Assembly (NCBI GenBank): GCA_002448715.1
Contig: DJZU01000041.1
Span: forward strand, 15,825 to 28,656
Length of the DNA stretch: 12,832 nt
Reading direction: 5' to 3'
From: Candidatus Neomicrothrix sp. UBA6944
GTDB taxonomy: Bacteria; Actinomycetota; Acidimicrobiia; Acidimicrobiales; Poriferisodalaceae
Shown piece by piece: positions 6,741 to 12,832 of the stretch (positions are counted from its first letter, which is position 1; each line of letters opens with the position of its first letter). A program made the position numbers and the translations under genes. Under the pieces are notes generated by a model. That model made no database searches. It was not told the origin of the DNA and worked only from the letters and a program-made list of their open reading frames with translations.

Positions 6741-8024
6741 GTTCCCAAGAACGTGGTATTGACCATCAGATCCCAGGTACTCGGTGCCTTCGTTACGGTA
6801 GAAAGATTCGGCTTCTGCGTCCTCTAGCACCTGCAACATCAACGGTACCTGGTCTCCCTCAGAGCGGATTCGATCAAGGATTCGTTGCGGGCCTAGGTGA
6901 TCCAACATCTCGAATGGGCCATGCACCCAGTTGAACCCCCACCGTATTGCGTTGTCGACGTTTACTACATCGTCAGCAATTTCTGGAATTAACTCGGCCG
7001 CGTATCTCAGTGTCCCCCCAAAAACTTGCCATGCAAGCTCTCCTTCTAGGGAGTCATGGAAAATCACTTCTCCGAGTTCAGTTGGTACCGCTTCCAGATT
7101 TGGAATATCCGCCGGGCGCCAAGCTTCGTCAAGGAGATCGAAGCTCTCTTTCATTCTTTCACCGTCAGGAGATTTCGTTTGCCGGAAGAACCCGCCTCCA
7201 ACTTTTCTTCCAAGTTGACCAGCGTCATGCATTCGTTGCTCGGTAGGCGGAAAACTTGTGTATTGGTGACCCACATCTGCTTCTGGCAAGTTAACCGAGA
7301 GGTTCTTACCGACTAGCTCCATCACGTCTAGGCCAATTAAATCAATGAGACCGTAGAGACCTGTCGGTGGGAGCCCAACGGGAGCGGCAAGAACAGCATC
7401 GATCGTTTCTTGCTTCATTCCTTCTTGTAGAAACGATTTTGCGAGATGTAGCCCCGACAACATAAAGAAGCAGCCAATGCGGTTACCAATAAAATTAACG
7501 GTGTCTTTAGCGTGAACGACTCCTTTGCCTAGACGTTCGGCCCCGAATTGAGCGAAGGCAGCAATTACTTCTGGGTCCGTGTCCTCACCTGGGACAAGTT
7601 CAAATAATCGCATGACTCGGACGGGGTTGAAGAAGTGGGTAATGGCGACGTCAGAACGGAATCGTTCACTCATCCCCTCAGAAATCTGTCTAAGCGGAAT
7701 ACCTGAAGTATTCGAAGAAATGACTGAGCCGTCTTTTCGAATTTCTTCTAAACGGGCAAACAGCTCTTTTTTGATCTCAAGGTCTTCGACTATGGCCTCG
7801 CAGACCCAGTCATAATCACTCACGGCTTCCAGGTCTGCCGAGACCGTGCCTGTGGTCACAAGGTGACGCGCTTCTTCGTCAACTTGCTGTAATGCGACCT
7901 CTACCGTTTCGGGATTCGTATCGAGAATCAAGACCCGGCAGCCCGCTGATGCGCTCGCTGCCGCGATGCCTGCGCCCATTGTTCCAGCACCAATTACCGC
8001 TACAGATTCAATTGATCGACTCAC
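6729..8024 (-). CDS. 3-hydroxyacyl-CoA dehydrogenase (NAD-dependent), stand-alone
   Basis: Oxidises L-3-hydroxyacyl-CoA to 3-ketoacyl-CoA, the third step of beta-oxidation. The 431-residue protein has a Rossmann domain with GAGTMG (12-17), SSNTSGIP (103-110) and the family signature HFFNPVRVMRLFEL. H130 and E142 are the expected catalytic pair. A first C-terminal domain runs from about 178 to GRKVGGGFF (272-280). A second, degenerate one around 325-410 includes RWGFNWVHGPFEMLD. This arrangement matches the dehydrogenase part of the roughly 780-residue FadN-type fusions with a C-terminal enoyl-CoA hydratase; the hydratase is absent here. Start GTG 8024 has AAGGAG six bases upstream. It lies 48 bases downstream of the acyl-CoA dehydrogenase gene and is probably co-transcribed with it. 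Its 3' end overlaps folP by 12 bases. Confidence 0.92.
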   Translation of the reverse strand: MSRSIESVAVIGAGTMGAGIAAASASAGCRVLILDTNPETVEVALQQVDEEARHLVTTGTVSADLEAVSDYDWVCEAIVEDLEIKKELFARLEEIRKDGSVISSNTSGIPLRQISEGMSERFRSDVAITHFFNPVRVMRLFELVPGEDTDPEVIAAFAQFGAERLGKGVVHAKDTVNFIGNRIGCFFMLSGLHLAKSFLQEGMKQETIDAVLAAPVGLPPTGLYGLIDLIGLDVMELVGKNLSVNLPEADVGHQYTSFPPTEQRMHDAGQLGRKVGGGFFRQTKSPDGERMKESFDLLDEAWRPADIPNLEAVPTELGEVIFHDSLEGELAWQVFGGTLRYAAELIPEIADDVVNVDNAIRWGFNWVHGPFEMLDHLGPQRILDRIRSEGDQVPLMLQVLEDAEAESFYRNEGTEYLGSDGQYHVLGNLTS

Positions 8025-8072
8025 CTAATACTCCTTGAATGCTTGATCTAGTCGACTCAAATCGTCGGGAAA

Positions 8073-9224
8073 CTATCGTCCCGTGATTTGACGTCCAATG
8101 ATTTCTTTCATGATTTCAGTTGTACCTCCATAAATGGTCTGGACTCTTGCGTCCGCGTAGGCGCGGGCAATTGGAAATTCGTTCATAAATCCGTATCCGC
8201 CAAAGAGTTGAAGGCATCGAGTAATAGTTCGAAGCTGCATTTCGGTGCACCACCATTTCGCTTCCGCTGCATCTTCAGCGGTGAGGTCCCCCTCGTTGAG
8301 CGCCTCAATTTGACGATCAACAAAGACCCAGGCCAAATCGAGTTCTGTTTTCATTTCGGCTAACTCGAAACGCGTGTTCTGAAAAGAAGAGAGCTTCTGA
8401 CCGAAAGCTTCTCGCTCGGTGACGTATTCAACCGTCCAATTAAAAGCTGCTTGAGCTGAAGCGGTCCCAGTGATCGCTATCGATAGTCGTTCTTGAGGGA
8501 GGTTGTTAACCAAATTCAAGAAACCAGCACCTTCACCACCAAGAACGTTTTCTTCTGGCACGTACAAATCATTGAAAAACAGCTCAGCTGTGTCCTGGCT
8601 TTTCATTCCCAACTTGTCAAGGTTTCGTCCTCTCTCAAATCCTTCCATGCCATCTTCTAAGACAACCAGAGACATGCCTTTGTGTTTTTCGGTGGGGTCC
8701 GTTTTGACAGCCGTAATCACCAAGTCACTGTTTATTCCATTAGTAATAAAGGTTTTGGATCCGTTGACGACAAATCCGTTACCTTCCCGTAATGCTGTCG
8801 TTCCCATTGACGCTAGGTCCGATCCAATGGCAGGTTCGGTCATAGCGATAGCGCTCATGAGGCTTCCGTCAACAAGGCCTGGCATCCAACGTTCAGCTTG
8901 TTCCTCGTTGCAATAGTTGATGAAGTAAGGCAAGCAGACGTCATTGTGCAAGGTGATGCACATTCCTGAACCAACGACGCCGGCGAGCTGGATTTCTTCG
9001 TTGATGATCGAGTTGTAGCGAAAGTCTTCAACACCTCCACCGCCATATAGCTCTGGTACCGCCATACCTAAGAAACCGTGAGAGCCGGCTTTCTGGAACA
9101 TCTCCTTGTCGACTTTTCCATCGTGTTCCCACTTTTCGTGATTAGGAACAATTTCCTTGTCAACAAACGAACGGACTGATTCACGAAACATGTCGTGTTC
9201 TTCGTCGAAAATGATGCGTTGCAT
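8073..9224 (-). CDS. Acyl-CoA dehydrogenase, LCAD/IVD catalytic type
   Basis: FAD enzyme that introduces the alpha-beta double bond of acyl-CoA, the first step of beta-oxidation, passing electrons to ETF. The 383-residue protein has normal length, with an N-terminal helical domain and a middle sheet domain containing AMTEPAIGSDLASM (127-140). The C-terminal helical domain has REAFGQKLSSFQ, FGGYGFMNEFP and IYGGTTEIMKE. The usual catalytic Glu of IYEGT (MCAD type) is Gly366. As in long-chain and isovaleryl-CoA dehydrogenases, the base is probably E245 in LPQER (242-246). The substrate is therefore a long or branched acyl-CoA by analogy, but unproven. Start ATG 9224 lacks a strong Shine-Dalgarno and has a TANNNT box exactly six bases upstream. 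First gene of an operon with the hydroxyacyl-CoA dehydrogenase. Confidence 0.94.
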   Translation of the reverse strand: MQRIIFDEEHDMFRESVRSFVDKEIVPNHEKWEHDGKVDKEMFQKAGSHGFLGMAVPELYGGGGVEDFRYNSIINEEIQLAGVVGSGMCITLHNDVCLPYFINYCNEEQAERWMPGLVDGSLMSAIAMTEPAIGSDLASMGTTALREGNGFVVNGSKTFITNGINSDLVITAVKTDPTEKHKGMSLVVLEDGMEGFERGRNLDKLGMKSQDTAELFFNDLYVPEENVLGGEGAGFLNLVNNLPQERLSIAITGTASAQAAFNWTVEYVTEREAFGQKLSSFQNTRFELAEMKTELDLAWVFVDRQIEALNEGDLTAEDAAEAKWWCTEMQLRTITRCLQLFGGYGFMNEFPIARAYADARVQTIYGGTTEIMKEIIGRQITGR

Positions 9225-9230
9225 GCTCTG

Positions 9231-9236
9231 ACCGTA
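9231..9236 (-). promoter_or_regulatory. Predicted -10 box for a leaderless acyl-CoA dehydrogenase transcript
   Basis: TACGGT on the minus strand ends six bases before the ATG at 9224, so the transcript would begin at the start codon. There is no strong Shine-Dalgarno, consistent with a leaderless message. No good -35 box was seen. Confidence 0.4.
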
Positions 9237-9256
9237 CTGTGTGGCGGTACCTGTCT

Positions 9257-9287
9257 GCGAGGCGACTTAGCGAGGTAGCGTGCGAGG
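9257..9287 (+). repeat. Three GCGAGG direct repeats in a divergent promoter region
   Basis: GCGAGG occurs at 9257-9262, 9270-9275 and 9282-9287, a spacing of 13 and 12 bases, inside the 63-bp gap between two divergent genes. The last copy touches the thioesterase ATG. The copies could be binding sites for a shared regulator or ribosome-contacting sequence; chance cannot be excluded. Confidence 0.4.
9276..9281 (+). promoter_or_regulatory. Predicted -10 box for a leaderless thioesterase transcript
   Basis: TAGCGT lies exactly six bases before the ATG at 9288, the same geometry as upstream of the polyprenyl synthase and acyl-CoA dehydrogenase. A GAGG ending 12 bases upstream is too far for a standard Shine-Dalgarno, and the GAGG touching the ATG is too close. 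No clear -35 box. Confidence 0.35.
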
Positions 9288-9947
9288 ATGAGTTCCTGGG
9301 ATGCAGTCGCTAAAGTCGCCAAAGCAGCACGTCGCCTTAATAAAGCTATTTCGGGTCGGCGATTGGCTGACAAAGATCTGGAGGAGATAGCTGTCGCTGT
9401 CGATTCGCTTGCAGCGCGCTTCGATTCTGGCTCTGAGAGAAACAAGCTCGATGACATGTTGACCCGTCCGCATCTAGCTGCGATCTATGCCGGCCAATAC
9501 ACGCCTCTCGAACTCGAAGATGGGGATCTGATTGAGTTTGATCCTTTTTCAATTGCTGGCGGCGAATTTCATCCAGCGGCAATTGGGTTGTCTTTCTTTA
9601 AAGAGTCCGAGGAAAGTGTGATCGGTCATGGAACTATCGATCCTATGTTCGCCGGTCCCCCAGAACGAGTGCACGGGGGCGTTCAAGCTCTAGTCATTGA
9701 TGAAGTAATGGGGGCGTTAAACCGGATGCGGGGTCGACAGGCGTACACCGCGTATCTGAAGGTGAGTTATAAGGGCCCCGCACCGTTGGGTGTGCCGGTC
9801 ACCTTCAGAGCTTGGGTTCAAACTATCGATGGTCGGAAAATCACACTGATGGGCGCAGGCGATGGCCCCGAAGGTCGCTTTATGGAGGCTGAAGGATTGT
9901 TCATTCAGCGAGAAGATCAACCCGCGGGCTCCGAACCCACACCGTAG
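9288..9947 (+). CDS. PaaI/THEM4-like hotdog-fold acyl-CoA thioesterase
   Basis: Probably hydrolyses an acyl-CoA thioester. The 219-residue protein has a helical N-terminal part (about 1-70) and a single C-terminal hotdog domain with the family motif VHGGVQALVIDEVMG (128-142). In this motif HGG (129-131) and D138/E139 are the usual oxyanion-site and catalytic region. The strand pattern AYLKVSYKGPAPLGVPVTFRA that follows is typical of the 4HBT superfamily. Substrate unknown. It is divergent from the acyl-CoA dehydrogenase operon, sharing a 63-bp promoter region, which suggests a job in acyl-CoA turnover or CoA recycling. It ends 22 bases before the convergent lysS stop, with no obvious terminator between them. 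Confidence 0.82.
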   Translation: MSSWDAVAKVAKAARRLNKAISGRRLADKDLEEIAVAVDSLAARFDSGSERNKLDDMLTRPHLAAIYAGQYTPLELEDGDLIEFDPFSIAGGEFHPAAIGLSFFKESEESVIGHGTIDPMFAGPPERVHGGVQALVIDEVMGALNRMRGRQAYTAYLKVSYKGPAPLGVPVTFRAWVQTIDGRKITLMGAGDGPEGRFMEAEGLFIQREDQPAGSEPTP

Positions 9948-9969
9948 AAATGCTGCTGGGTTTCGTCGC

Positions 9970-11376
9970 TCAGTGCTGTTCGGGGCGCAGCGTCGGGAAC
10001 AAAACGACGTCTCTGATACTTGTGGCACCAGTTAAAAGCATTGCTAGACGGTCCATTCCAATACCCACACCGCCGGTGGGCGGAAGGCCATATTCAAGGG
10101 CACGCAAGTAATCTTCGTCAACCAACATCGCCTCATCGTCACCACTTGCGTTCTGTGCCGCTTGCTCTTCAAATCGAACCCGTTGTTGTTGGGGGTCGAC
10201 CAGTTCGCTGAAGCCATTACACAATTCTCGTCCAGCAAGAATCGCTTCGAAACGTTCGGTCATTCCGGCTTCAGATCGATGTTCTCGCGATAAGGGTGAC
10301 ACTTCGACCGGGTAGTCAGTGACGTACACCGGGCCCCAAAGGGCGCTCTCCGTGGTCTTTTCGTAGATCTCGAGAATTAACTTTCCAGGCCCGTAAGACT
10401 CTTTTATAGGAACTTCGTGGTCTGATGCGATGGTCCGCAGTTCGTCAAGAGGTGTCTCAAGCGTAAGAGCTATTCCGATGGCCTCTTCAATCAGTTCAAC
10501 CATTGTTGCCCGACGCCACGGTCGGACAACATCTAATTCTCGGTCGTTAATTTTCAAAATGGTGGACCCAGTGAGCTCGACAGCTAAATACTCCACGAGT
10601 TCTTCGACCAGTTTCATGATGTCTTCGTAATCGGCATAGGCCTCATACAGTTCAAGCATCGTGAACTCTGGGTTGTGACGAGTTGAAACTCCCTCGTTGC
10701 GGAAGACTCGTCCTATCTCAAATACTTTTTCGAAGCCCGCGACTGTCAATCGTTTGAGATACAACTCAGGTGCAACTCTCAAATAAAGGTCTAGATCTAA
10801 GGCGTTGTGATGAGTGGTAAAGGGTCTAGCATTAGCACCCCCAGGTATCGGATGGAACATTGGAGTTTCGACTTCTAGCGCACCCCGATGTTCCAAGAAG
10901 GAACGGGTCAAGGACATCATACGGCTTCGTATCTTGAAGACATTTCTTGCTTCGGGTGACACCCATAAGTCGACGTACCGTTGTCGATAACGCGTGTCGG
11001 TATCGCTAATTCCGTGCCATTTGTCGGGGAACGGGCGGCGGGCCTCAGCTAGACGGGTCCATGAGTCCACACGAACGCTGAGTTCACCCCGACGGGTCGT
11101 CATAACAATCCCTGTTACGCCGATCCAATCCCCCAGATTTAAGTCACAAAACTGGTCAAAGTCTGGTGTGCTCTTGGAGGGTGCAAAGAGTTGGATGCGA
11201 CCCGAACCATCATCCAATGTGCCGAAGGCCAATTTCCCTTGAACCCTTCGCAACATGAGCCTTCCGGCAATTGTCACAGCATCATCGGTTTCTGTGGCCG
11301 GCTCGAGATCGGCATAATTCGCTATGAGCTTTTCTACCCGTGTGTCAGGGTCGAATCTGTAGGGAATTTCTGCCAT
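9970..11376 (-). CDS. lysS: Lysyl-tRNA synthetase, class II
   Basis: Charges tRNA-Lys with lysine. The 468-residue protein has an N-terminal OB-fold anticodon-binding domain (about 34-110) and a class II catalytic core. Visible are the dimer motif 1 region ending ALEVETPMF (166-174), motif 2 FEIGRVFRNEGVSTRHNPEFT (219-239) and motif 3 GVGIGMDRLAMLL (436-448). It is slightly shorter than the E. coli enzyme, mainly at the N-terminus. No membrane domain of the LysX type is attached. Start ATG 11376 has GAGG four bases upstream within GAGGAG. The 187 bases before it contain no gene, and no T-box-like element was seen. Downstream on the same strand as folB-folK, an order reminiscent of mycobacteria. 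Confidence 0.97.
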   Translation of the reverse strand: MAEIPYRFDPDTRVEKLIANYADLEPATETDDAVTIAGRLMLRRVQGKLAFGTLDDGSGRIQLFAPSKSTPDFDQFCDLNLGDWIGVTGIVMTTRRGELSVRVDSWTRLAEARRPFPDKWHGISDTDTRYRQRYVDLWVSPEARNVFKIRSRMMSLTRSFLEHRGALEVETPMFHPIPGGANARPFTTHHNALDLDLYLRVAPELYLKRLTVAGFEKVFEIGRVFRNEGVSTRHNPEFTMLELYEAYADYEDIMKLVEELVEYLAVELTGSTILKINDRELDVVRPWRRATMVELIEEAIGIALTLETPLDELRTIASDHEVPIKESYGPGKLILEIYEKTTESALWGPVYVTDYPVEVSPLSREHRSEAGMTERFEAILAGRELCNGFSELVDPQQQRVRFEEQAAQNASGDDEAMLVDEDYLRALEYGLPPTGGVGIGMDRLAMLLTGATSIRDVVLFPTLRPEQH

Positions 11377-11459
11377 GTCTCCTCAACGAGGTCCTGTTTT
11401 CTGCGCCATTCCGAATTTCAAGTAACGGTCTTTAGTTATGGTGCTTCATGAATCATTCC

Positions 11460-11474
11460 AGTGGTGCGACCACT
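11460..11474. repeat. Perfect 6-bp inverted repeat upstream of lysS
   Basis: AGTGGT and ACCACT flank a 3-base centre, about 85 bases before the lysS start. It could be a small hairpin in the lysS leader, part of a folK terminator region, or chance. Confidence 0.3.
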
Positions 11475-11520
11475 AAGAAAATAAATAGAGCGTCACTCCG
11501 AAAGTGTGGCACTTCGTCGG
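11475..11520 (-). terminator. Possible weak terminator after folK
   Basis: On the minus strand, a bulged hairpin at 11520-11498 (arms GAAGTG and CACTTT, plus CCG and CGG below a 2-base bulge) is followed about ten bases later by a T-rich stretch, TATTTATTTTCTT. The distance to the T tract is longer than in standard intrinsic terminators, so some transcription may continue into lysS. Nothing else of note is visible in the 187-base gap between folK and lysS, apart from the inverted repeat at 11460-11474. Confidence 0.25.
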
Positions 11521-11563
11521 CTATTTCCAGCGCGTCTTTTCGAAGTTTCAACGGTGTTGATAT

Positions 11564-12046
11564 CTATCTCTTCGGACCTTTTATAGGCCAGTCACCCAAA
11601 CGCTGTATTGCTTGATCCTCAACCGCCGCTTCCCATCCCAGGGGGAGCATTTCTGTGGCTAATTCAGCGAGTGGGTACAGAACAAAGGCCCGTTCGTACA
11701 TACGTGGGTGAGGGATAGTCAGGTCAGCATCTGCTAGCTGAAGTTCGCCGTAAAGAAGAACGTCTACGTCGAGCGTTCGTGGACCCCACCGCACAGTACG
11801 AACTCGTCTCGCTTCTTGTTCGAGGTCTTGGCAGACACCAAGTAGCTCATACGGTTCTAAAGATGTGTGGATTTCAACTACCAAGTTGAGATATGGGTCT
11901 TGGGTTGGGCCGCCAATCGGAGCGGTTTCGTAGACACCCGACACCGCTTGCACATCAGGCAAGTTGTCAATAGCTGTAACGAGTAGTTGGTGGCTATCGC
12001 CCATGTTGGATCCCATACCAAGAAAAGCCCTCACCTGTTGGGACAA
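11564..12046 (-). CDS. folK: 2-amino-4-hydroxy-6-hydroxymethyl-dihydropteridine diphosphokinase (HPPK)
   Basis: Transfers pyrophosphate from ATP to hydroxymethyl-dihydropterin, giving the substrate of FolP. With the chosen start it is 160 residues, the usual HPPK size. The N-terminal strand VRAFLGMGSNMGD (5-17), YETAPIGGPTQDPYLN (39-54), RWGPRTLDVDVLLYG (86-100, with metal-binding D93 and D95) and IPHPRMYERAFVLYPL (111-126) are all family motifs. The frame is open to a TTG at 12100, but that would add a non-conserved tail overlapping folB by 41 bases. The TTG at 12046 has GAGG five bases upstream and starts 13 bases after the folB stop. A GTG at 12034 is also possible. Co-transcribed with folB. 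Confidence 0.92.
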   Translation of the reverse strand: MSQQVRAFLGMGSNMGDSHQLLVTAIDNLPDVQAVSGVYETAPIGGPTQDPYLNLVVEIHTSLEPYELLGVCQDLEQEARRVRTVRWGPRTLDVDVLLYGELQLADADLTIPHPRMYERAFVLYPLAELATEMLPLGWEAAVEDQAIQRLGDWPIKGPKR

Positions 12047-12059
12047 TGGGGCCTCACAT

Positions 12060-12437
12060 TCATTGGCGGTGTCGAACGAGTCGAATGGCGGTGTATTCAA
12101 TGTCCAGTGGAACTGGGGGTCGTAGCTTCTTAATAGTCACGTCAACCGCTGACACTTGACTAGACGCGAGCAATTGATCAACGACTAGCTGACCAAGATA
12201 CTCAAGCAGTTGAGCCTCTGCTGAAGCACAGATTTGGGTGACCGTTGCGGCCACTTCGCCATAATCAAGTGTGTCGTTCAGATCATCAGATCGGCCAGCA
12301 GCGGACAAATCTGTATAGATATCGATATCAATTTCTAAGGGTTGAGGTCGCTCACGTTCTTCAGGAAGAACTCCAACTACGCACACAACTCGGAGTTCTC
12401 GGAGTTGGATGCAGTCACCGTTCAACTCTTCTGTCAC
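12060..12437 (-). CDS. folB: Dihydroneopterin aldolase
   Basis: Cleaves dihydroneopterin to hydroxymethyl-dihydropterin and glycolaldehyde, immediately before FolK in the folate pathway. The 125-residue protein has normal length (a tunnel-fold oligomer). It shows GVLPEERERPQPLEIDI (22-38), DDLNDTLDYGEV (51-62), LLEYLGQ (77-83) and VTIKKLRPP (100-108), where K103 or K104 is the likely catalytic lysine. Start GTG 12437 overlaps the stop of the preceding gene as GTGA, a coupled arrangement like ispF-rlmB. It is followed 13 bases later by folK. Confidence 0.94.
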   Translation of the reverse strand: MTEELNGDCIQLRELRVVCVVGVLPEERERPQPLEIDIDIYTDLSAAGRSDDLNDTLDYGEVAATVTQICASAEAQLLEYLGQLVVDQLLASSQVSAVDVTIKKLRPPVPLDIEYTAIRLVRHRQ

Positions 12438-12832
12438 TTGTCAATACTCTCTTTTTTAGAATCCATTCCTATGGCGATTTCGACAAGTTCTCTGCCATGT
12501 GGTCCTAGGCGTTGCTGAAAGATTCGTTCTGCTATTGCTGTGACTTGAGGCCCTGTAGGCACTAAACCAGCCCACAACAGGTAAGCGGCCATCAAACCGC
12601 AAAGACGTTCTCCAACTTCTTCCTTGTGAACCAGCACTCTCAAACCTGCGGCAATTGCTCCATGGATTTCAGTAAAGAACACCTCCATGTATTGCGCCAG
12701 TTGATCGTGAAGAGGCCACGGTCGGTGACGAAAAGGCATTCCTAGTTCTTCATAGTTGTGGAGATTGTGGGAACCAGCGATTAGCGAATACAGCACATCA
12801 AATTGATTTTGCCGAACCCAAATAATTTCTTC
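12434..12832 (-). CDS. Unrecognised helical protein, C-terminal part
   Basis: The frame is open to the end of the window: 132 residues are visible and no stop occurs before the edge, so the true start is probably outside. A GTG at 12796 could start a 120-residue protein but lacks a clear ribosome site. I do not recognise the family. The visible part looks mostly helical. It has an N-terminal segment rich in His and aromatic residues (SHNLHNYEELGMPFRHRPWP), a central hydrophobic helix (LCGLMAAYLLWAGLV) and a charged C-terminus ending in SIDK. It overlaps folB by four bases and is therefore probably translated with the folate genes. Co-location alone does not establish a folate role. Confidence 0.7.
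   Translation of the reverse strand, partial: EEIIWVRQNQFDVLYSLIAGSHNLHNYEELGMPFRHRPWPLHDQLAQYMEVFFTEIHGAIAAGLRVLVHKEEVGERLCGLMAAYLLWAGLVPTGPQVTAIAERIFQQRLGPHGRELVEIAIGMDSKKESIDK

Noticed and set aside
8050..8057. AGTCGACT palindrome between the two beta-oxidation genes
   Set aside because: An 8-bp palindrome without a loop is expected by chance at this scale, and no other signal supports it.
9934..9962. Inverted repeat AACCCA/TGGGTT between the thioesterase and lysS as a bidirectional terminator
   Set aside because: Six pairs with a 17-base loop, lying partly inside the thioesterase gene and without T tracts on either side.
11377..11563. T-box or other riboswitch upstream of lysS
   Set aside because: No T-box conserved sequence or convincing specifier stem was seen; only short hairpins.
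12047..12100. Longer FolK start at the TTG at 12100
   Set aside because: It would overlap folB by 41 bases and add residues absent from HPPK proteins; the TTG at 12046 has a well-placed GAGG.
1..12832. Mobile element, CRISPR, defence or biosynthetic cluster
   Set aside because: No transposase, integrase, repeat array, tRNA-adjacent junction or uncharacterised gene cluster is visible; nearly every gene belongs to a known housekeeping family.

Overview
No undescribed system was found. This is a housekeeping stretch of a bacterial chromosome, most likely from an actinobacterium. Several points favour that: a Gram-positive type ClpC with a UVR-like middle domain; genes near one another (folB, folK, lysS, clpC, ispD, ispF, rlmB) that also cluster in mycobacteria and relatives; mostly GTG starts; and three starts that look leaderless (a TANNNT box six bases before the start codon). 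G+C looks close to one half by eye, low for classical Actinobacteria. Together with the fatty-acid oxidation genes this makes a marine Acidimicrobiia-like lineage my best guess, which is inference only. There is no phage, transposon, CRISPR, tRNA or rRNA signal.

Layout from left to right. Positions 26-2057 (minus) hold ispD-ispF-rlmB, with 4-base stop/start overlaps at both junctions: two steps of the MEP isoprenoid pathway and a 23S rRNA methyltransferase. Positions 2168-4687 (minus) encode the ClpC unfoldase, with its own promoter and a GC-rich stem-loop in the 5' leader. Across a divergent promoter region, 4871-6740 (plus) carry a long-chain polyprenyl diphosphate synthase followed by a divergent dihydropteroate synthase (folP). 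Positions 6729-9224 (minus) form a two-gene fatty-acid beta-oxidation operon: an acyl-CoA dehydrogenase of the LCAD/IVD type, then a 3-hydroxyacyl-CoA dehydrogenase that overlaps the end of folP tail to tail. A back-to-back promoter region separates it from a plus-strand hotdog thioesterase (9288-9947). Positions 9970-12832 (minus) hold lysS, folK, folB and the C-terminal part of an unrecognised protein that runs off the window.

Functionally, three themes are interleaved: folate synthesis (folB and folK together, folP displaced), isoprenoid and quinone-chain supply (ispD, ispF, polyprenyl synthase), and acyl-CoA turnover (dehydrogenases, thioesterase). Translation and protein quality-control genes (lysS, rlmB, clpC) sit among them. 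The points worth a second look are modest: changed substrate-loop residues in FolP, a shortened nucleotide-binding loop in IspD, a hydroxyacyl-CoA dehydrogenase that resembles half of a known two-domain fusion, a near-identical DNA repeat inside clpC, recurrent leaderless-type starts, and palindromes near clpC.
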